From assembly GCA_002778195.1 (NCBI GenBank), contig PCDI01000006.1:687950-751949 (forward strand): a stretch of 64,000 bases of DNA, given 5' to 3'. Shown here piece after piece: positions 11,237 to 24,000 of this stretch; the first letter of the stretch is position 1, and every line of letters starts with the position of its first letter. The DNA is from Raffaelea ambrosiae (taxonomy: Eukaryota > Ascomycota > Sordariomycetes > Ophiostomatales > Ophiostomataceae). A model generated the notes under the pieces. It was not told the DNA's origin. It made no database searches and saw nothing but the letters and a program-made list of their open reading frames with translations. The position numbers and the translations under genes are program-made.

Positions 11237-12295
11237 ACGAAAGGAAAGAAAAGCCGAGCTTCGCGAGGCTGACTGGTCCTGGAGGGTGTAAGTGTAAGCC
11301 GCAGGGCAACTGAAAAAAAAGAAGAAACGACAGAGCACAAGAGCAGTTGAATGGACAAACGAGTAATAATAGATGAGCAGACGAGGAACGAATGAGAGGA
11401 TCTTATGTGAAACGAAGAAAGAAAGAAGACGGGACGAAAGAAAGAAAAGAGAAAAGATGGGGGCCCCAGACGAGACGACACACAATAAATGACGGCGAAG
11501 ACGAAACGCCAGGAGAGAGAGAAAGAAAGAAAGAAAGAAAGACGAAAAGACAACAAGACGAAAAACGAAAAACCGCACAATCTAAAAAGAGGCAGCTTTC
11601 ACACAAAAGAAAGAAGAAGGGAGCCAGGATCGCCACCAGGCTGTTTGTTCTCGTTGCATGGATGCGGCACGGATGGCAACCGGTTTGAAAATGCTGTTGC
11701 TGTGTGGCCTCCTCTTCTCTGCGGTCTCTCTTCTGCTGTGTCTCTCTTTCTTTCTCTCTCTCTCTCTCTCTCTCTCCCCTCTTTGCCGATGCACGGGGGG
11801 CGTGTATCGAGATATCCGAGGATTTGGTGGAGAAAGCGCCAGTTTATTTCTTTCTTGGCATCTGCAGTCTGGCACACCCTGTTTACGGTGCACAGTACAG
11901 TGCAAACCTGCCATGGTACCCGTCGTGCCTGCCCCGAGTGCTGCTGCATCGCTTCCCCTATTCGAGAACAGGTTATCGAGGTCTTGGCAGAAACGCCAAA
12001 GACAACCCACAGTCTTACTACATCATACTTTGTAGTCCGATGTAGTAGTATTTATCGGACTGATTCTCCTTTTTTCTGTCGACAGCAGCTCTGTACTAAG
12101 TTCGGAGAAGGTGGCGGTGGGCGGTCTTCCCCCCCCGTGTTAATGGCAAAAGCGATGAGTACTCGCAGTCAGGATCTTTTCTTTCTTGCATCATTTCCAC
12201 CTGTTTGCACGAAAGGGAGGAATTTTGTCAAGAGGCGACGGCGACCAGGACAAGGAATACGAACCGCCTTTTCTTTCTTCTTTTTCTTTCTTCCC

Positions 12296-12315
12296 NNNNN
12301 NNNNNNNNNNNNNNN
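12296..12315. other. assembly gap (20 N)
   Basis: Twenty consecutive N mark an unresolved join between contigs. The true gap length may differ. It follows a pyrimidine-rich tract that probably caused the break. Frames crossing it are not meaningful. Confidence 0.98.
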
Positions 12316-14530
12316 CCAAGTCAAGTACTTGCATTTGTACGTGGATGGCGATGAACAGCACCTGACGATGTGCAACTTCTGTTTCTTTTTTTACGCGCGC
12401 GCTGCAACACGTATTGTGGCTCACCCTGATACCATAGTAGGATAATACACACGCACTCTCTTGGTGGCTCAGTTTGCATCACACGTCGCCCATGCGTGTC
12501 GTGCGTGCGCATCCTCACCTAATCCGGTGAGCGCGAGAGAGCTGACCTGGCGCCAGTCTGAAATTTACCGCCGTCTGTCCAAGTACTCGTACAGTACGAA
12601 CATGCTTGCACAGTACCTGTCCCCAAGGGCCGTTGCAGGGTTGCAGCTCCCAGTGCCTTCTTCTTTGGGGTGGATACGAAACATGGGGCCTTAACTAGCT
12701 GCCAGGGAACAGGGAAAATGGGTTCAGACTTTGTCAGATACGTGTAAGACGGGACGAGAGGAGGGAAATGGCCTAGGGCACCGTTGGTGCCTGACATATT
12801 CTCACGATGGTCGTCCAGCGGTCCACTGGTCCAGGCTGGACGGTTCGAACAGATGAGGGAACACAAAGAAACAAGATTCTTGTGTCTACACGCGGTAGCA
12901 TCTTCATACATTTTTGCTCTGTTTTGGGGGCTTCTTTGCTGCTCTTGCATAATTTTTAAGGGGCCGCCGATGGCGCAGCTGCACACCATCCGCAGTGCAA
13001 TCAGACCACAGCCCTCTTTTTGTCTCTTTTAGTGGGTTTCCGGCCGTAGTATTTCGTGCTCAACTTCATTTGTCCAGGGCCCTCTGTCCTGTTTGAAAAG
13101 AAACAAAACAACATGGTTGCCCCTTCCGTTGGCCCCGTATTGCCGCTGTCTGCAACTCGAATTGACAAGTACTCGGATCCTACAGTGGCTGACTGACAGA
13201 CGAGTGCCCGCAAACAGTGGCCTCGAACAGACGAGTGACTTTGTCGTTTACGTCTTCAGACACGGCCCAAGGCCCCAAAGCGCGTGCTAACTAGCTACAG
13301 GGGGGTTGTATATCCAATTATAGTTAACGTTACCGATCATTGCCGCCCACCGACAAGCCCAAAACGGCAGCAAAAGAGACCGCTCTGGCCTCCTGTTCCT
13401 TTTCACTTGATCTGCTCTTCTACACTCTGTACTAGAGCGCCTTTTTTATTTTTTTCGTGAACTTGGCATCCAACTGCCCGGCCGTCCTCATATCTTACAC
13501 GTATCTCACACGTCAAGAGCCAAGGCCGAGGACCAAAGATACACTTGCCCTTCAAGAAGAGGAATAAATCACCAAATGTTGGTTCCACACGGAAAGGGGA
13601 AGCCCTCCGTTCGCCAATTTAAAACAAGGTTCCCGCACACGGACGCCCTGGACGCCAGAGGGTGGGCGAGATTAGATCGTCATCGCCCAGGTCCACTTTG
13701 CTTAACAATCCTCCTCGCTGGGTCTACTCGCAATACTCGTACACAGCAACTATTAACTACATACCAGCAGTAGAGTAGATGTACATACTCGTAGTATGCT
13801 CACCCCTCCCCTCCCCCCTGGTCGTCGGCTTGTACCACTGCTCCTCTCATTCCAGAACCCCGTCAGGGACCGGTCCTGAGGCCTCGGTCCAGAAAGCAAG
13901 CAGGGCATCTTACATACGAGCTGTACTTCCTGAACATCTTACTGGCCAAGCGTTTACCACGTACTAGAGAGGCAGGTTCTTTGCGGCGTATTCACTCGCA
14001 ACGAGAACAAGGCGGGAACACTGTTAGCTGCTGTGCCACTCGTCTCTCCGAACGGACTGGGCAACACATGCACACGGACCAATGCGGCACACAGTAAGAC
14101 ATGTCCCCCGTAATGATGAACTGATTGGAAGGAAGACCATGTCGACCGAGACTTGACCCGAGACCTTGCCCGCAACTTCCGCTAGGGATCCATCTACTCG
14201 TACTCCTCGTACACGCCATCTTGATATTTTCAAGAAGCGAGAGACCCGAGAACGTATTGTTTTGAAAAAAGCACAAAGGAAGCAGCAAACACGAGAAACA
14301 AGAAACAAGAAACGCGAGATGGAAGGCTGGGGGCCAGAAGGATTGTACAAGTGTCAGAAACAATGGAAGCGCCCCAAAGTCGCAGTTACTATTAGGACTA
14401 GGGAAAGAAAGGAGCCAATCTGCAGGGAAGGATAATATTAGGGGATGCGCCTTCCCTCCGTTCTCCGTGCCCCTCCTTTTCTTCTTCAGTGATTCCCCTC
14501 CTATTATGCCGAGTTCTCCGAGAAATAGTA

Positions 14531-14555
14531 CGCTGTACGAGTAACTCGTACAGCG
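14531..14555. repeat. perfect 12-bp inverted repeat built on the TACGAGT word
   Basis: The left arm CGCTGTACGAGT (14531-14542) and the right arm ACTCGTACAGCG (14544-14555) are exact reverse complements around a single A. The core word TACGAGTA/TACTCGTAC recurs through the 12-14.6 kb and 26.4-26.8 kb intergenic stretches. It could be a site for a dimeric DNA-binding protein or a small hairpin. No neighbour gene defines its role. Confidence 0.7.
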
Positions 14556-16360
14556 CGCGCAATCAGCCGCTGGCGCTGTGGCTACTGCACACACGTGGGG
14601 GTATGTTTTGGTGATTGTCACGTGCATGCACTTATTCCTTCTACAAATCCTACCACAATTTGCGCACAAAAACAAACAAAGTGGTTAGGAATGGAAGGAA
14701 AGAAAAAAGACTGTGCCTGTGTGACTGTGTGTCTCCCCAAGATACACTCTTTCAACACCCAACTCACCCATTTTGCCCACAGAACACCATTCCCCGGCAA
14801 AGGGCCAAGGGAAGAAGGGAGAGCACGGAAGTGGACAATGCGTTCGTGCGTGCGCGCGAAGCAAATTTAACCTTTTAGCATTTGGCGCCAAAACCAGAAC
14901 CGCCAACTTTAAATCCGAGCTTTTTTTTTTTTTTTTTACGGGAGTTATGCTTTGTTTTTTGTCCTCAGCAGTGGGACTTTTTGTGCTTTAGGGGGGGCTT
15001 TTGGGTCATAACTACCACCTGAAACAGGAAACCATACGAAAAAAAAAGTGAAAGAAACAACCAATTTCATAACCAGTCCTTATGCATCGTATCTTACAGG
15101 CCAAGAGCATCAAAGCAAGATAGGACCGTTTCTGCCCTTCAATAGGGGGGGAACATGGCCCTTTTTTTGGTAATTGCCGTTGCAACAGAACGTAGCAAGC
15201 AGTGGTCAAGAATACAACCGTCTTTAGGGGAACGAGGCCTTGGCGGACACTGTGGGTGTATCGTAGTTTGCTTAGTCTAGACAAGTCCATATTGGACCAA
15301 GCTCACAGCTAAAAAAGAACAGCCCTAGTCAATCACGTATTGAAGCTTGGCCATGACTGCTTTCTTCTTTGTTTCCTGTTCCAGTTCCCCCACCAACTGA
15401 CCATTCTTTCTTCTCTTTGTTGGCGGCTGCCACCAGACCGGACAAGGAATAGAGGGACAGAAAAATGAAGCTTGGTTGCCCCAACAAGACATTTGGCTTG
15501 GAACCTCAGACATCTCAAAACCGCCACAGAACATTGTTTTCCTCCTGAGACAAGAGCCCATTTCCACAGTATGACCAGGCCATGGAAGATAACCGCACAT
15601 GTACTTGAACGCCTTTGACACGATATTGGCCACGAGGCAAGGGGGTCGGCGGGCTGAACTGAAAGGAAGATCATCAGCAAACAGAACCACTCTGTATTTT
15701 TCTTTCTTTTTTTTTTTATCCGCAGTAGGGAAACACTCGGTTGACCAACAGCCACTCACATGCTACCAGTGACAGAAGACTCCACAGCAGCTGAACCAGC
15801 TCCCGACACAAGCTCCAGCGCTCAGTGATACATACTAGTTAATAGTCAATTATGTACTACGATATGTGTAAACACTCAAGAAAGCAAAAAGAGGCGTGTG
15901 GGTTCTGAGGCTTTTTGTGGAGTAGACACTCTCGCGCAGAGACAAAAAACACCCTGAGACTGGTAATAGCTAACTACATAGTAAGATAAGAGCGGCCTGT
16001 GTTGTTAGTGGATAACTAGGATAGCCTTGCACACAATGCACCTAACCAGAAGCATCTCCACAAGCTACAACTCTTAAGCATATTCTTCCCAACGCCATCA
16101 CAGTTCTTCCACTCTTTTTCTTTCTTTTTCTCTTCTTTTGTGAACACTCTTGGGAGAACAAGCCGGGCTATGCCGAGACACGCAGCTCAAAGGCTTAACT
16201 CGACTTTCGGTAGCGTTCCGCCCAAGGCCGTAACCAAACGAGCTGATATCCCATGGCGGCTAGACATCACTAAAAGCAACAAAGAAACAAACTAATAACA
16301 ATCCAGAACTAAAATCAAAGACACCTCCCACCCAAATGGCAACCAAGCAGTGTTCTTGAC

Positions 16361-18330
16361 TCACTCGTAGCGAACCCGCCGATCGCCATCGTCGGAAGAG
16401 ACCTCGGCTCCCAGGCGGGACTCTCCGAGCCACGGACCAACTGTAGTCAACACGACCCAGTACACGCTACCCAGAAGCAGCACGCCCCGGCCAGCAACCG
16501 GGAACACATAGTACGGATAGCCCTCAGCCGGCCAATGGCGGGATGAACGGCACAACCGCGAAGAAGATGCTGCTCAGCAAGGTCGCCAGGGTGGTGGGGA
16601 AGTACGAGTGCCATGGCGAGGACCAGTTCTCCTCCTTGCGGTAGACGTGCAGGATAAGACCGACAGCCACGAAAATGTTGATCACCGTGCCGAGACACGC
16701 AAATCTGGAAAGGTGATATTAGACAACGACGATCTAAGAATGGGGGAGGGGGAGGGAGGCAAAAGGAAGCAGTCCGAGAGTCCGAGAGTAGTACGTACAA
16801 ATTGACAACAGAGTTGTACACCGCGCCAACTGGAAGAGCAATGAGAAAAGGATGACTGTGAGCAGCCAGTGGAGGAACAGCCGAGCCGGCAAAAAAGGAA
16901 AAAGAATATCAAGGTTAATCAAGCTGATATGCGAACGCTACACACACAAACACAAACGTAAGGCTTCTCGGAGATTTTCCTTCGTACCGATGCAGCCGGG
17001 GCATTTCAAAGTTCTTCAAGGACAGCAAGCAATTGAACAGCAGCAGACCCTGGCGAGCCAGCTCCTGGTTGACACGCGCCTGGGCAAAGGAGATAGCCAG
17101 CACGTTGCCCAGGCTGCTGACCGCAATGGCACAGAGCAGAACCCAGACACCGAAGGCCGCTGCCAAGACGTTGCATATAAACAGACCGGCCGCCAGAACC
17201 CTGGGCGCGGCCAGCTCGTCCCGTGAGATGGCGGCAAAGTAGGTCACATTGACCAGGAGGAAAAAGATGGTGCAGAGTCCGACAGCCATGGGGGCCGCCA
17301 GTGGCAGCGTGCGCTGCGGTGTCTTCACCTCGTAAAGCACATGGTTGGCGTTCTCCCAGCCCTTGAAGCAGTAGGCAATATTGAGCAGGGCCGACGCAAA
17401 CGCATAGGCGCTTCCACCGCCGCCGTAACGAGTCAGATCGGCATACTGCAGAGGAATGCATGGTCAAAGTTGTGCGGATCGTCCACGACACAGTGACCGT
17501 CAAACGCGGCCAAGCCTGCGCACACAATAAAAAGAAGAACAACACCCTTGATGGCGCCCAGAGGGTTGTACAGCCGGATGCCCCAGCGTGGCGCCAGGCT
17601 GTGAAGCAGGATACCACGCGCAAGCCAGCCATCGGTCGCGTCCACCGGGCTGCTGCTAGAAGCGAACAGGATGTGGCGAGCAAACGTCAGAGATTTTTCT
17701 GAGGAGATACCGAGGAGAACCATCTGCAACGCCAGCATACACGTGGTCAGCAGGCGCGGAGGGCGGTCCACGCGCTCGACGTAGTTTTTCTCGCCGCCGG
17801 AACGGGGAATGGCCAGGCCAACCTTGAGGTACGTGCTGGGGCCGGCAAAGGTGATGAGGCCGCCAATAATCCAAAACACGATCGCCAGACCAACCGAGCC
17901 GGTAGCAACAAAGATGGGAGAGGATGTAGAAAAGGTCAGTTTCGAGATCCGGAGTCCAGGGCCACATAAGGCAAGGTGGAAGAAGGACGAGAGGCCCTCA
18001 AATGCAGTTTGCTCATGCGTCGTGACACACTGCCGGTGCCGACCATTTTGTTGAGAATCAGAAATATGGCGCCAGTGACGCCCAGTCGGCGCTCTGGATC
18101 GCCACCCTTCTTGTCGTTCTCGTTGCTGCCGCTGGTGAGACTTCTGAGCCTTGTGATCGTGACCATGTAGGGCTCGGAGCCTGCATAGCCGGGACGCTGG
18201 CCTGGCCCATTTGATGTGGCTCGTCGCTGCTGTAGACCGATGGGCTGTCGTAGTCGGCTTCGACCTCCTGTATCGAAACGGAGACCAGAGCATCTCGAGG
18301 CGTCTGGCCCTTGGCCACGATTAAGCCCAT
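16361..18330 (-). pseudogene. MUP1-type methionine permease (APC family), inactivated
   Basis: Translation in pieces follows a fungal high-affinity methionine permease from start (MGLIVAKGQTPRDALVSVS, ATG at 18330) through RRLGVTGAIFLILNKMVGTG, the SGGEKNYVE loop, DPHNF, FKGWENANHVLYEVKTPQRT and SFAQARVNQELARQG to the C-terminal SVYWVV helix and a TGA at 16361. The frame changes at about 18225, 17447, 16833 and 16536. The intron after KMVGTG (donor near 18025) has no AG acceptor where the next exon begins near 17942, although a CTGAC branch-like site remains. Two other introns are still normal (donor GTACGA near 16987; donor GTACGT near 16802 with acceptor CAG near 16708). Neighbouring genes are intact, so general sequencing error is an unlikely explanation. 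Confidence 0.85.
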
Positions 18331-21047
18331 TTTGTGCTGGATCGGGAGATATTCGGACAATCGAAGGATGGAGGGAGATTTGTTCAAACTACGGTGTCTT
18401 TTCGACAATTGTTTTGACAATTGCGAAGTGCGGAATGGCCCCAATCGTAGACTGTGTTTTGTAGCAACGAATGCCACAATTTGGACGGCGTGGCTATCCA
18501 TTGTGCACGTATGACGCACACGAGCGAGTCCCCCCCCCCAAAAGCGGCCAGGCAAGCCATCGCCAACAGACAAGGATGATTCGACATGTTTGTGTGCAAA
18601 AACCGAGGTGGCCAACACTTAACGGCGGACGGCGCCAACAGTGCAAGCAACTGGCTTGCACCATGTATACATACCATGGAGATATGTCTTTCCCATTGGC
18701 TAATGGGAGCAAGATGGATGAGGGCTATGCCAGGACAACACAATATATGAAGCCCAGCGCCTGGTTGTTCACCCGCTTGGAGAACAGACCAGTGATACGC
18801 GTTTCTTTGTCTGCTTGGAGCTTTCCCCATAAACCGATAGTTTCCCCAGCCACCACGTGTACAAGTATGTGGTTTAGTGATCAGCCGCAGCGCTCTGAAT
18901 CCTCACGGATGCACTCTTTCGGCGATCGACCGAGTCAGAACTCTATTGTGTAATGCCGAAGCAGGAAGCGAGGGTTTCGGTAGTTGCCTGTGACAACTTG
19001 AGTCTATGTCGAGCTTGATTATTCGTGCAGACAAAAGGGCAAAAGGCCGACTTGGCCATCGAGTCTCTTTCATCTTTGGTCGCATCTTTCGACCTTTTTG
19101 CGTTCTTTTTTCCAAGCGCGAGGGGCAAACGAAAATTAGAGCCGTTTCAGGATCGGTTCCCGGCCCTGCCATGGGTCGATTGCTGATTGATGCGGCTTGC
19201 AGCAAGCTAGTTAAGACCCGGAAGTAAGCAGGAGGACACTTGCAGGTCATACGTGAGCCGTCAAGTGGTGAACCACGAAAGACTGGGAAGTGAGATATGA
19301 GGCCCCCCAAAAATGGAGACGACAGGATGAACGAAGAAGAGCATACGAAAGGAAAATGGGGAACGTAAAGTCGGACGTTATTGTCCCCGACGACGACGAC
19401 GTGGGTTAGAAGTGGAAAATGAGAGCTGGAAATGGAGGCGTATAGGGATATTTTGGGAGGAAGCCGGAAAATAAAGCGCGACTGCTAAACGAGAACGACA
19501 GGTGGGTGGGCTGGAAGCAAACTTGAAAAGGCCGTCGGGCAAACTGCTCCTGCCGTGGCTGCGCAGCTAACTGCCAACTATGTTTGCGGTGTCGCCGGAG
19601 GAGGGAGCTGGGCGGGGCGCGGACCACTCACAGAGGTGGCATTTCACAGGTGGGTGGACCGTGGTAGGCGGGATGTCGGTGCTGTTGTACGTGCCGTATT
19701 GGCATCGTGTTTTTGTGAGTCCAGCAAGCAAATATTTATGCGCCATGGGGGAGAATTTTTTTCTTCTTTTTTTTTTTGCCCCTGATTTTGGTCCGTTCGT
19801 TCCTTCCTTTCTCGGACAGTCAGGAACAGACGTGACAGGACAGAAAGTCGGGCTCAAGCTCAGCGGCCAATGAAACGTAGCGAGGCCTCTTTGCTTGTCT
19901 CCGCATGTCTGTCCCACAACTTTTGCGGCATGATTGTTCCGCCAGAGATTCTACAAAGTACGTTCGTGGACGCCGTATCATCAGCCAAAAAAAAATAAAA
20001 GATATGCCTCGGCACAGCGCAGACCCGCTTCTGCGTAATTCTCGCAGACCCTGCCGGACATTGCACCTGTTCCAAGCAAAGTAAGTGGCCCACCCTCACT
20101 GGCGCCCGTAACTAAATCTCGGGGCTTTGCCTGAAAACCGGGCCTGATTACAAGATGTGGCAGGCATTGCAACAGCACCATAGGCCAGAGACGGCACCAA
20201 GCTGCCACACCTAGGCCACCCTGGACGGCACCGTCCTGATGCCGGACCGCGGAAACGGCAATGGCAAGCACACTCCTGGCGCCGGGGGCAGAGATGGCCC
20301 ACAGCGATGTTGCTATGCAGGAGGCGTGCATGAGCCATGTTTCCCTAATTTTTTTCCATCTTTGTCCCCGAGCCATTGCATCAGCAAAAAGGTGGCAGCA
20401 TGCCGAGTCGTATTCCCGCGATCGTGCCACGCGTGCACACAGGCAGGCTGTGCCATTCTGGAACCAAGCCGAGGCGACGACGGGATCACCTGGATGACGG
20501 GATGACGGATGACGTCGACGGAGATTTCGACGTTTCGAGAAAAAAGACAGTGCTTGAGCCAATCTTAGTATGGCCAAAATAGAATATAAAGCTCTGGATG
20601 GGGTTATCTTGGTGGCCCCTCACTGGACCGCATTGGCGCACTTTGGCTTACTTTGGCTCACACACACACATGCTGGCTGACACGTTTGGCTCATGCCTCT
20701 AGACTTTTTTTTCTCACACCAAACTCTTCTTGCCTTCCTCCTTTCTTTTAAAGACCTCTGCTGGTCCCATCCAATCTGTCCCTCCTCCTCCTGTTTTTCT
20801 CCATACCGTTCACCACCTTGGCAGCTCAGCTTTGCAACGCATTGGCGTCCATTGGCAGAATGAAAAACACATAAATACATACGCACACCTACACACCCAC
20901 ACAAAGACACCTAATAACGCCCCCCCAAAAAAGGCCAGCACAAACATCGACGCTCCCGGCTCTCCTTTGGCCATTGTCTGGCTGCCCGTCCCCCACTCAG
21001 CTGCTTGACACCCCCACCCGCCTGCTGCTGCCCTGTGCTTGCCCACC
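18331..21047. other. intergenic between permease pseudogene and CYP505
   Basis: This stretch separates divergent genes and carries no recognised coding sequence. A TATA-like AATATAAAGC occurs near 20583, about 460 bp upstream of the CYP505 start. The region just upstream of the start is C/T-rich with CACA runs, typical of a fungal leader. The reading frames seen (for example 19981-20577, minus) lack domains and conserved features. Confidence 0.5.
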
Positions 21048-24000
21048 ATGGCTGTTCCGGTTGGCGTGCCCATCCCCCAGCCGCCCACAATCCCGCTTCT
21101 GGGCAACCTGGGCGCTCTCGACACCGAAAACCCAGTCCAGTCCCTCTTCGAACTGGCTGAGAAGTATGGTGAGTCAACATCTGTGGCCAGTTGCGGTTCG
21201 ATCTTTTCAAGGGTGCTTGCTCCTTAGTTGCGGGCAGTAGCGGCATGAGCCCTTCAACAGGAGTCTTTTTTTCGCAGAAGAAACCCCAATGCTGACGTCA
21301 CAGGCGAAATCTACCGCCTCACCTTTGTTAACCGCAACGTCTACATCGTCTCGACAAACGCCCTTGTCAACGAGTGCTGCGACGAGAGCCGGTTCAAGAA
21401 GGCAATCGGCGCCGTCCTCGGGGTAGGAGCAACCCACCAGCGTTCTTGCCTTCTTTGGCCTGCGTCTGATATGCTGACACATCCTCTGTGTAGGAAGTCC
21501 GAAACGGCGTCCACGATGGCCTCTTCACGGTATGTCGATGCACAGCTTGCACAGCTTCCGCGCGGATGAACAGCCACTGACAGGACCAGGCCTACGGCGA
21601 GGAGCCCAACTGGGGCAAGGCGCACCGCGTCCTGACGCCCGCCTTCGGCCCCATGCCCATCCGCGGCATGTTCGACGAGATGCACGACATCGCCTCCCAG
21701 CTGGCGCTGAAATGGGCGCGCGCCGGCCCCGAGACGCCCATCATGGTCACCGACGACTTCACCCGCCTGGCCCTCGACACCCTGGCCCTCTGCGCCATGG
21801 ATTACCGGTTCAATTCGTTTTACCACGACGAGATGCACCCGTTCATCTCGGCCATGGGGGGGTTTCTGAAAGAGTCCGGCACGCGCACACGCCGCGCGCC
21901 ACTTCCGGCCTTCTTCTACCGCCAGGTCGACCAGGAGTACCAGAACCACATCAATGTGCTGCGCGACACCGCCGACGGCGTTGTGCGCCACCGCAAGGCG
22001 CTGGACCCGCCATCCGAGCGCAAGGACTTGCTCCAGGCCATGCTGAACGGCACGGACCCGCGCACGGGCGAGAAGCTCGACGACCGGTCCATCTCGGACA
22101 ACCTCATCACCTTCCTGATTGCCGGCCACGAAACCACGTCGGGCATGCTGTCCTTCGCCTTCTACCAGATGATCGAGCACCCCGAGACGTTCAGGATTGC
22201 CCAGAAAGAGGTGGACGACGTGTACGGCACGGGGCCCATCACCGTCGAGCACCTGTCCAAGCTGCACTACGTGGCCGCCATCCTGCGCGAGACCCTGCGC
22301 CTGAACTCCACCATCCCCGCCTTCACCGTCACCCCCAAGAAGGACGAGATCATTGGCGGCAAGTACTTCATCCCCGCCGGCGAGCCCATCCAGCTGATGC
22401 TGCTCAACGCCCACCTGGACCCGGTCGTCTACGGCGAGGACGCCCGCGAGTTCAAGCCCGAGCGCATGCTCGACGAGAACTTTGAGCGCCTCAACAGGGA
22501 GTTCCCCAACTCCTGGAAGCCGTTTGGCAACGGCGCCCGCGCCTGCATCGGCCGTCCCTTCGCCTGGCAGGAGGCCCTTCTGATGATGGCCATGCTGCTG
22601 CAGAACTTCACCTTCACCGCCCACGACCCCAGTTATGTCATGCACATCAAGGAGACCCTGACCATCAAGCCCAAGGACTTTTACATGCACGCCAAGCTGC
22701 GCCACGGCCTGACCCCGACCTCGCTCGAGCATCGTCTGCTGGGCGGCAAGATGGCCCAGGACAAGGTCGGGCACGCCGCGGCCGCCGCCACCAACGGCTC
22801 CGCCAAGGGCACGCCGATCGACATCTACTACGGCTCCAACAGCGGCACCTGCGAGGCCATGGCCAACCGCATTGCCGCCGACGCCCCCGCCCACGGCTTC
22901 CGGGCCGCCGTGCTGGCCTCCCTGGACGACGCCAAGGACAAGCTGCCGACCGACCACCCGGTGGTCTTTATCACGGCATCGTACGAGGGCGAGCCGCCCG
23001 ACAATGCCGGCAACTTTGTGTCTTGGCTGAAGGAGGCCAAGCCCCAGTCGCTCGACAAGGTCACGTATGCCGTCTTCGGCTGCGGCCACCACGACTGGGC
23101 CCAGACCTTCCACAAGATCCCCAAGCTGGTCGACGGCAAGCTCGAGGAGAGCGGCGCCCACCGCGTGGCGCCCATTGGCCTGACCGACGCCGCCGAGGGC
23201 AACATGTTTGAGGACTTTGAGGACTGGGAGGGCGGCGTGCTGTTCCCCGCCCTGAAAGAACACTACGAGGTCGCCGACGACGAGGAGGGCGGCGCCCTGG
23301 GCAGCACGCTCGACGTGAAGCTGTCGACGCCGCGGACGTCCACGCTGCGGTCCGATGTGCGCGAGGCCCAGGTGGCTTCGACCAAGGTCCTGACCGCCGA
23401 CGAGGCCTCCACGCGCAAGCTGGAGATTGAGATCAAGCTGCCCGCGGGCATGACCTACCGCGCCGGCGACTACCTGGCCGTGCTGCCGTTCAACAGCCAG
23501 GCCTCCATCGACCGCGCCATGCGCCGGTACCACCTGCCATGGGACGCCAACGTGACCGTCACCGTGCCGCCGGGCCTGTCCGTGCCGCCCACTCTGCCCA
23601 CCAACACGCCCACGCCGGCAGTCAGCATCCTCGGTGCCTATGTCGAGCTTGGCCAGCCGGCCACCAAGAGGGTAAGCAAGCATCCCGAGCTCACCATTGA
23701 TTTCTGCTCCACCCTTTTGTGTATAATTCGTTGTATAACTTCTTTTGCCATTTTCTTTGCCATTTTCTTTGTACAATTCTTTGTATATTTCCGTGCGGGG
23801 TTTTTTTTTTTTGCAGTTTTTCTTCGACTAACACAGATAGGGTGTCCTTGCTTTGGCCGAGGCGGCTTCCGACGAAGACACAAAGGCGGAGCTGCGGAAC
23901 CTGGCCGCTGACGGCTATGCGACCAACATCAGCGCCAAGCGGGTGTCCGTCCTCGACCTGCTGGAGCGGTACCCCAAGATCGACCTGCCCTTTGCCAACT

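Larger units (their letters stand above)
10702..16360. other. 5.7 kb gene-poor stretch with microsatellites and recurrent TACTCGTAC words
   Basis: No frame here shows a domain or a plausible spliced product. It contains a GA run (about 11213-11236), a CT run (about 11750-11777), the 20-base assembly gap (12296-12315), purine-rich tracts, and repeated TACTCGTA/TACGAGTA words between about 12.1 and 14.6 kb, one inside a perfect palindrome. The part nearest 10.7-11.6 kb is probably the leader and promoter of the acyltransferase gene. The part nearest 16.3 kb is the 3' side of the permease pseudogene. Confidence 0.5.

Noticed and set aside
11489..12445. 318-codon plus-strand frame crossing the N gap
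   Set aside because: It contains unknown bases, poly-Lys/Glu and poly-Ser stretches from simple repeats, and no conserved segment.
17447..17495. A 46-bp GT..AG intron as an explanation for the frame change in the permease
   Set aside because: It would delete the conserved DPHNF segment, lacks a branch site and does not restore frame.
21341..23776. 811-codon open frame on the minus strand opposite CYP505
   Set aside because: It is the shadow of a GC-rich gene whose third codon positions are mostly G or C. The plus-strand frame has complete P450 and reductase motifs.
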